Of a DNA stretch of 30,157 bases, positions 29,482-30,157 are shown piece by piece. Source of the stretch: Bacillota bacterium (GTDB taxonomy: Bacteria > Bacillota_I > Bacilli_A > ML615J-28 > CAG-698). Both the position numbers and the translations under genes were made by a program. The notes under the pieces were generated by a model. That model saw only the letters and a list, made by a program, of their open reading frames with translations, did no database searches and was not told where the DNA came from. Positions within the stretch are counted from its first letter, which is position 1. The number at the start of each line of letters is the position of its first letter. Location of the stretch: assembly GCA_023422115.1 (NCBI GenBank), contig JAEZSA010000072.1, forward strand, positions 1 through 30,157, written 5' to 3'.

Positions 29482-30157
29482 ATGATTTTTACAATTAATA
29501 GAGATCTATTATTGCAGAATTTAAATTCAGTAAGCAAAGCTTTATCAACTAAAGCACAAATGCCTGTATTAACAGGAATCAAAATTGATGTAATGGATAA
29601 TAAAATATTATTAACAGCATCTAATAGCGAAATTTCTATTCAAGCTTTTATTGATGATAAGAAACATGTAAAAGTAGAAGAAGAAGGAACTTTTGTAGCT
29701 CCAGGGAAATATCTAATCGAACTTGTAAAGAAAACAGAAGCAAAAGATATTTATTTTGAATCTTTTGAAGATAACGCTATTAAAATATTAGCAGACAAGA
29801 GTAATTTTACATTAAACGTTCTATCAAAAGATGATTATCCTGTGATTTCTTTTGCTGATTCACCAACATTCATTACATTAGATGCTATAAACTTAAAACA
29901 ACTAATCAGAAAAACGACATTTGCTGTTTCTTTATCAGAGTCAAGAGTAATATTAACAGGAGTTTCTGTTGCTTCTCAAGGGAATTTATTAGAGGTTGTT
30001 TCAACAGATAGTTATCGCTTAGCCAAAAAGCAAATCAAATTCAATGTAGAATACCCAGAAATAAAGGTTGTTATTCCAGGAAAGAGTTTAGATGAGTTAA
30101 ATAAAATCGTAGATGAAGGCGAAACTCTTGTTGAAGTGCACATTAGTCACACAAAAG
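29482..30157 (+). CDS. dnaN: DNA polymerase III beta clamp, N-terminal part
   Basis: Sliding clamp that holds the polymerase on DNA. The gene runs off the window after about 225 codons, roughly 60% of the usual 370-380. It begins MIFTINRDLLLQNLNSVSKA with an AAAGGAG site 6 bases ahead. Clamp signatures include MPVLTGIKIDV near residue 28, SNSEISIQAFI, a VAPGKYLIELVKK stretch, LSKDDYP, the middle-domain start LKQLIRKTTFAVSLSESRVILTGV and the STDSYRLA motif. Order dnaA-dnaN is standard, and the gap between them holds an origin element. Confidence 0.97.
   Translation, partial: MIFTINRDLLLQNLNSVSKALSTKAQMPVLTGIKIDVMDNKILLTASNSEISIQAFIDDKKHVKVEEEGTFVAPGKYLIELVKKTEAKDIYFESFEDNAIKILADKSNFTLNVLSKDDYPVISFADSPTFITLDAINLKQLIRKTTFAVSLSESRVILTGVSVASQGNLLEVVSTDSYRLAKKQIKFNVEYPEIKVVIPGKSLDELNKIVDEGETLVEVHISHTK

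Noticed and set aside
1..30157. CRISPR arrays, tRNA or rRNA genes, insertion sequences
   Set aside because: No regularly spaced repeats, no tRNA-like cloverleaf motifs and no transposase-like proteins were found on either strand.

Overview
This window is about 30 kb of AT-rich chromosome from a low-GC Bacillota or Mycoplasmatota bacterium (Acholeplasma/Izemoplasma- or Erysipelotrichia-like), ending in the replication origin. The taxonomic guess rests on the order rpmH-rnpA-yidC-jag next to dnaA-dnaN, a T-box leader on asnS, strong AGGAGG-type ribosome sites, sigma-A-like promoters and marker genes such as fhs, ppdK and ygiQ. No spore or peptidoglycan genes are seen. All 27 complete genes end in TAA (17) or TAG (10), and none in TGA. 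Every full-length frame is also free of internal TGA, so the codon seems almost unused here.

Layout. 60-2989 (minus): a carbohydrate ABC transporter operon of ATPase and two permeases, with no binding protein in view. 3215-9062 (minus): ygiQ radical SAM protein, then dnaX-ybaB-recR and a small membrane protein; DnaX is unusually long at 933 aa. 9177-11566 (plus): a Pr6Pr-like membrane protein and a T-box-controlled asnS. 11570-11805: an intergenic stretch with stacked hairpins, a duplicated hairpin and a possible membrane-gene remnant. 11807-18345: alkaline phosphatase lipoprotein (minus), a TIGR01906-type membrane protein (plus), pyruvate phosphate dikinase, a TtcA-like thiolase and an unknown envelope protein (all minus). 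18632-20441 (plus): a coupled operon of an unknown 125-aa protein, NfeD and an SPFH protein. 20622-23644 (minus): fhs-mnmE. 23864-24514 (plus): a Fic protein. 24550-26692 (minus): rpmH-rnpA-yidC-jag. 26770-27708 (minus): an unknown membrane-anchored protein inside the origin cluster. 27740-30157: oriC, dnaA and the start of dnaN.

Most genes left of dnaA run on the minus strand, away from the origin and therefore co-directional with the fork. The plus-strand genes (Pr6Pr, asnS, TIGR01906, SPFH operon, fic) are head-on. Convergent neighbours share bidirectional hairpin terminators (13770-13803, 24526-24551). Two terminator-like hairpins sit inside operons just ahead of rnpA and of the ttcA-like gene and may set expression ratios. 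Several long-frame starts were moved downstream to an ATG with a proper ribosome site (ABC ATPase, asnS, TIGR01906 protein, 320-aa protein, 125-aa protein, rnpA, dnaA).

I do not see a clear new defence or mobile system. The items most worth checking are the TGA avoidance, the unknown origin-linked membrane protein with a hairpin in its ribosome-site spacer, the expanded DnaX, the alkaline phosphatase lacking a normally conserved metal-binding histidine, and the unknown gene coupled to NfeD/SPFH.
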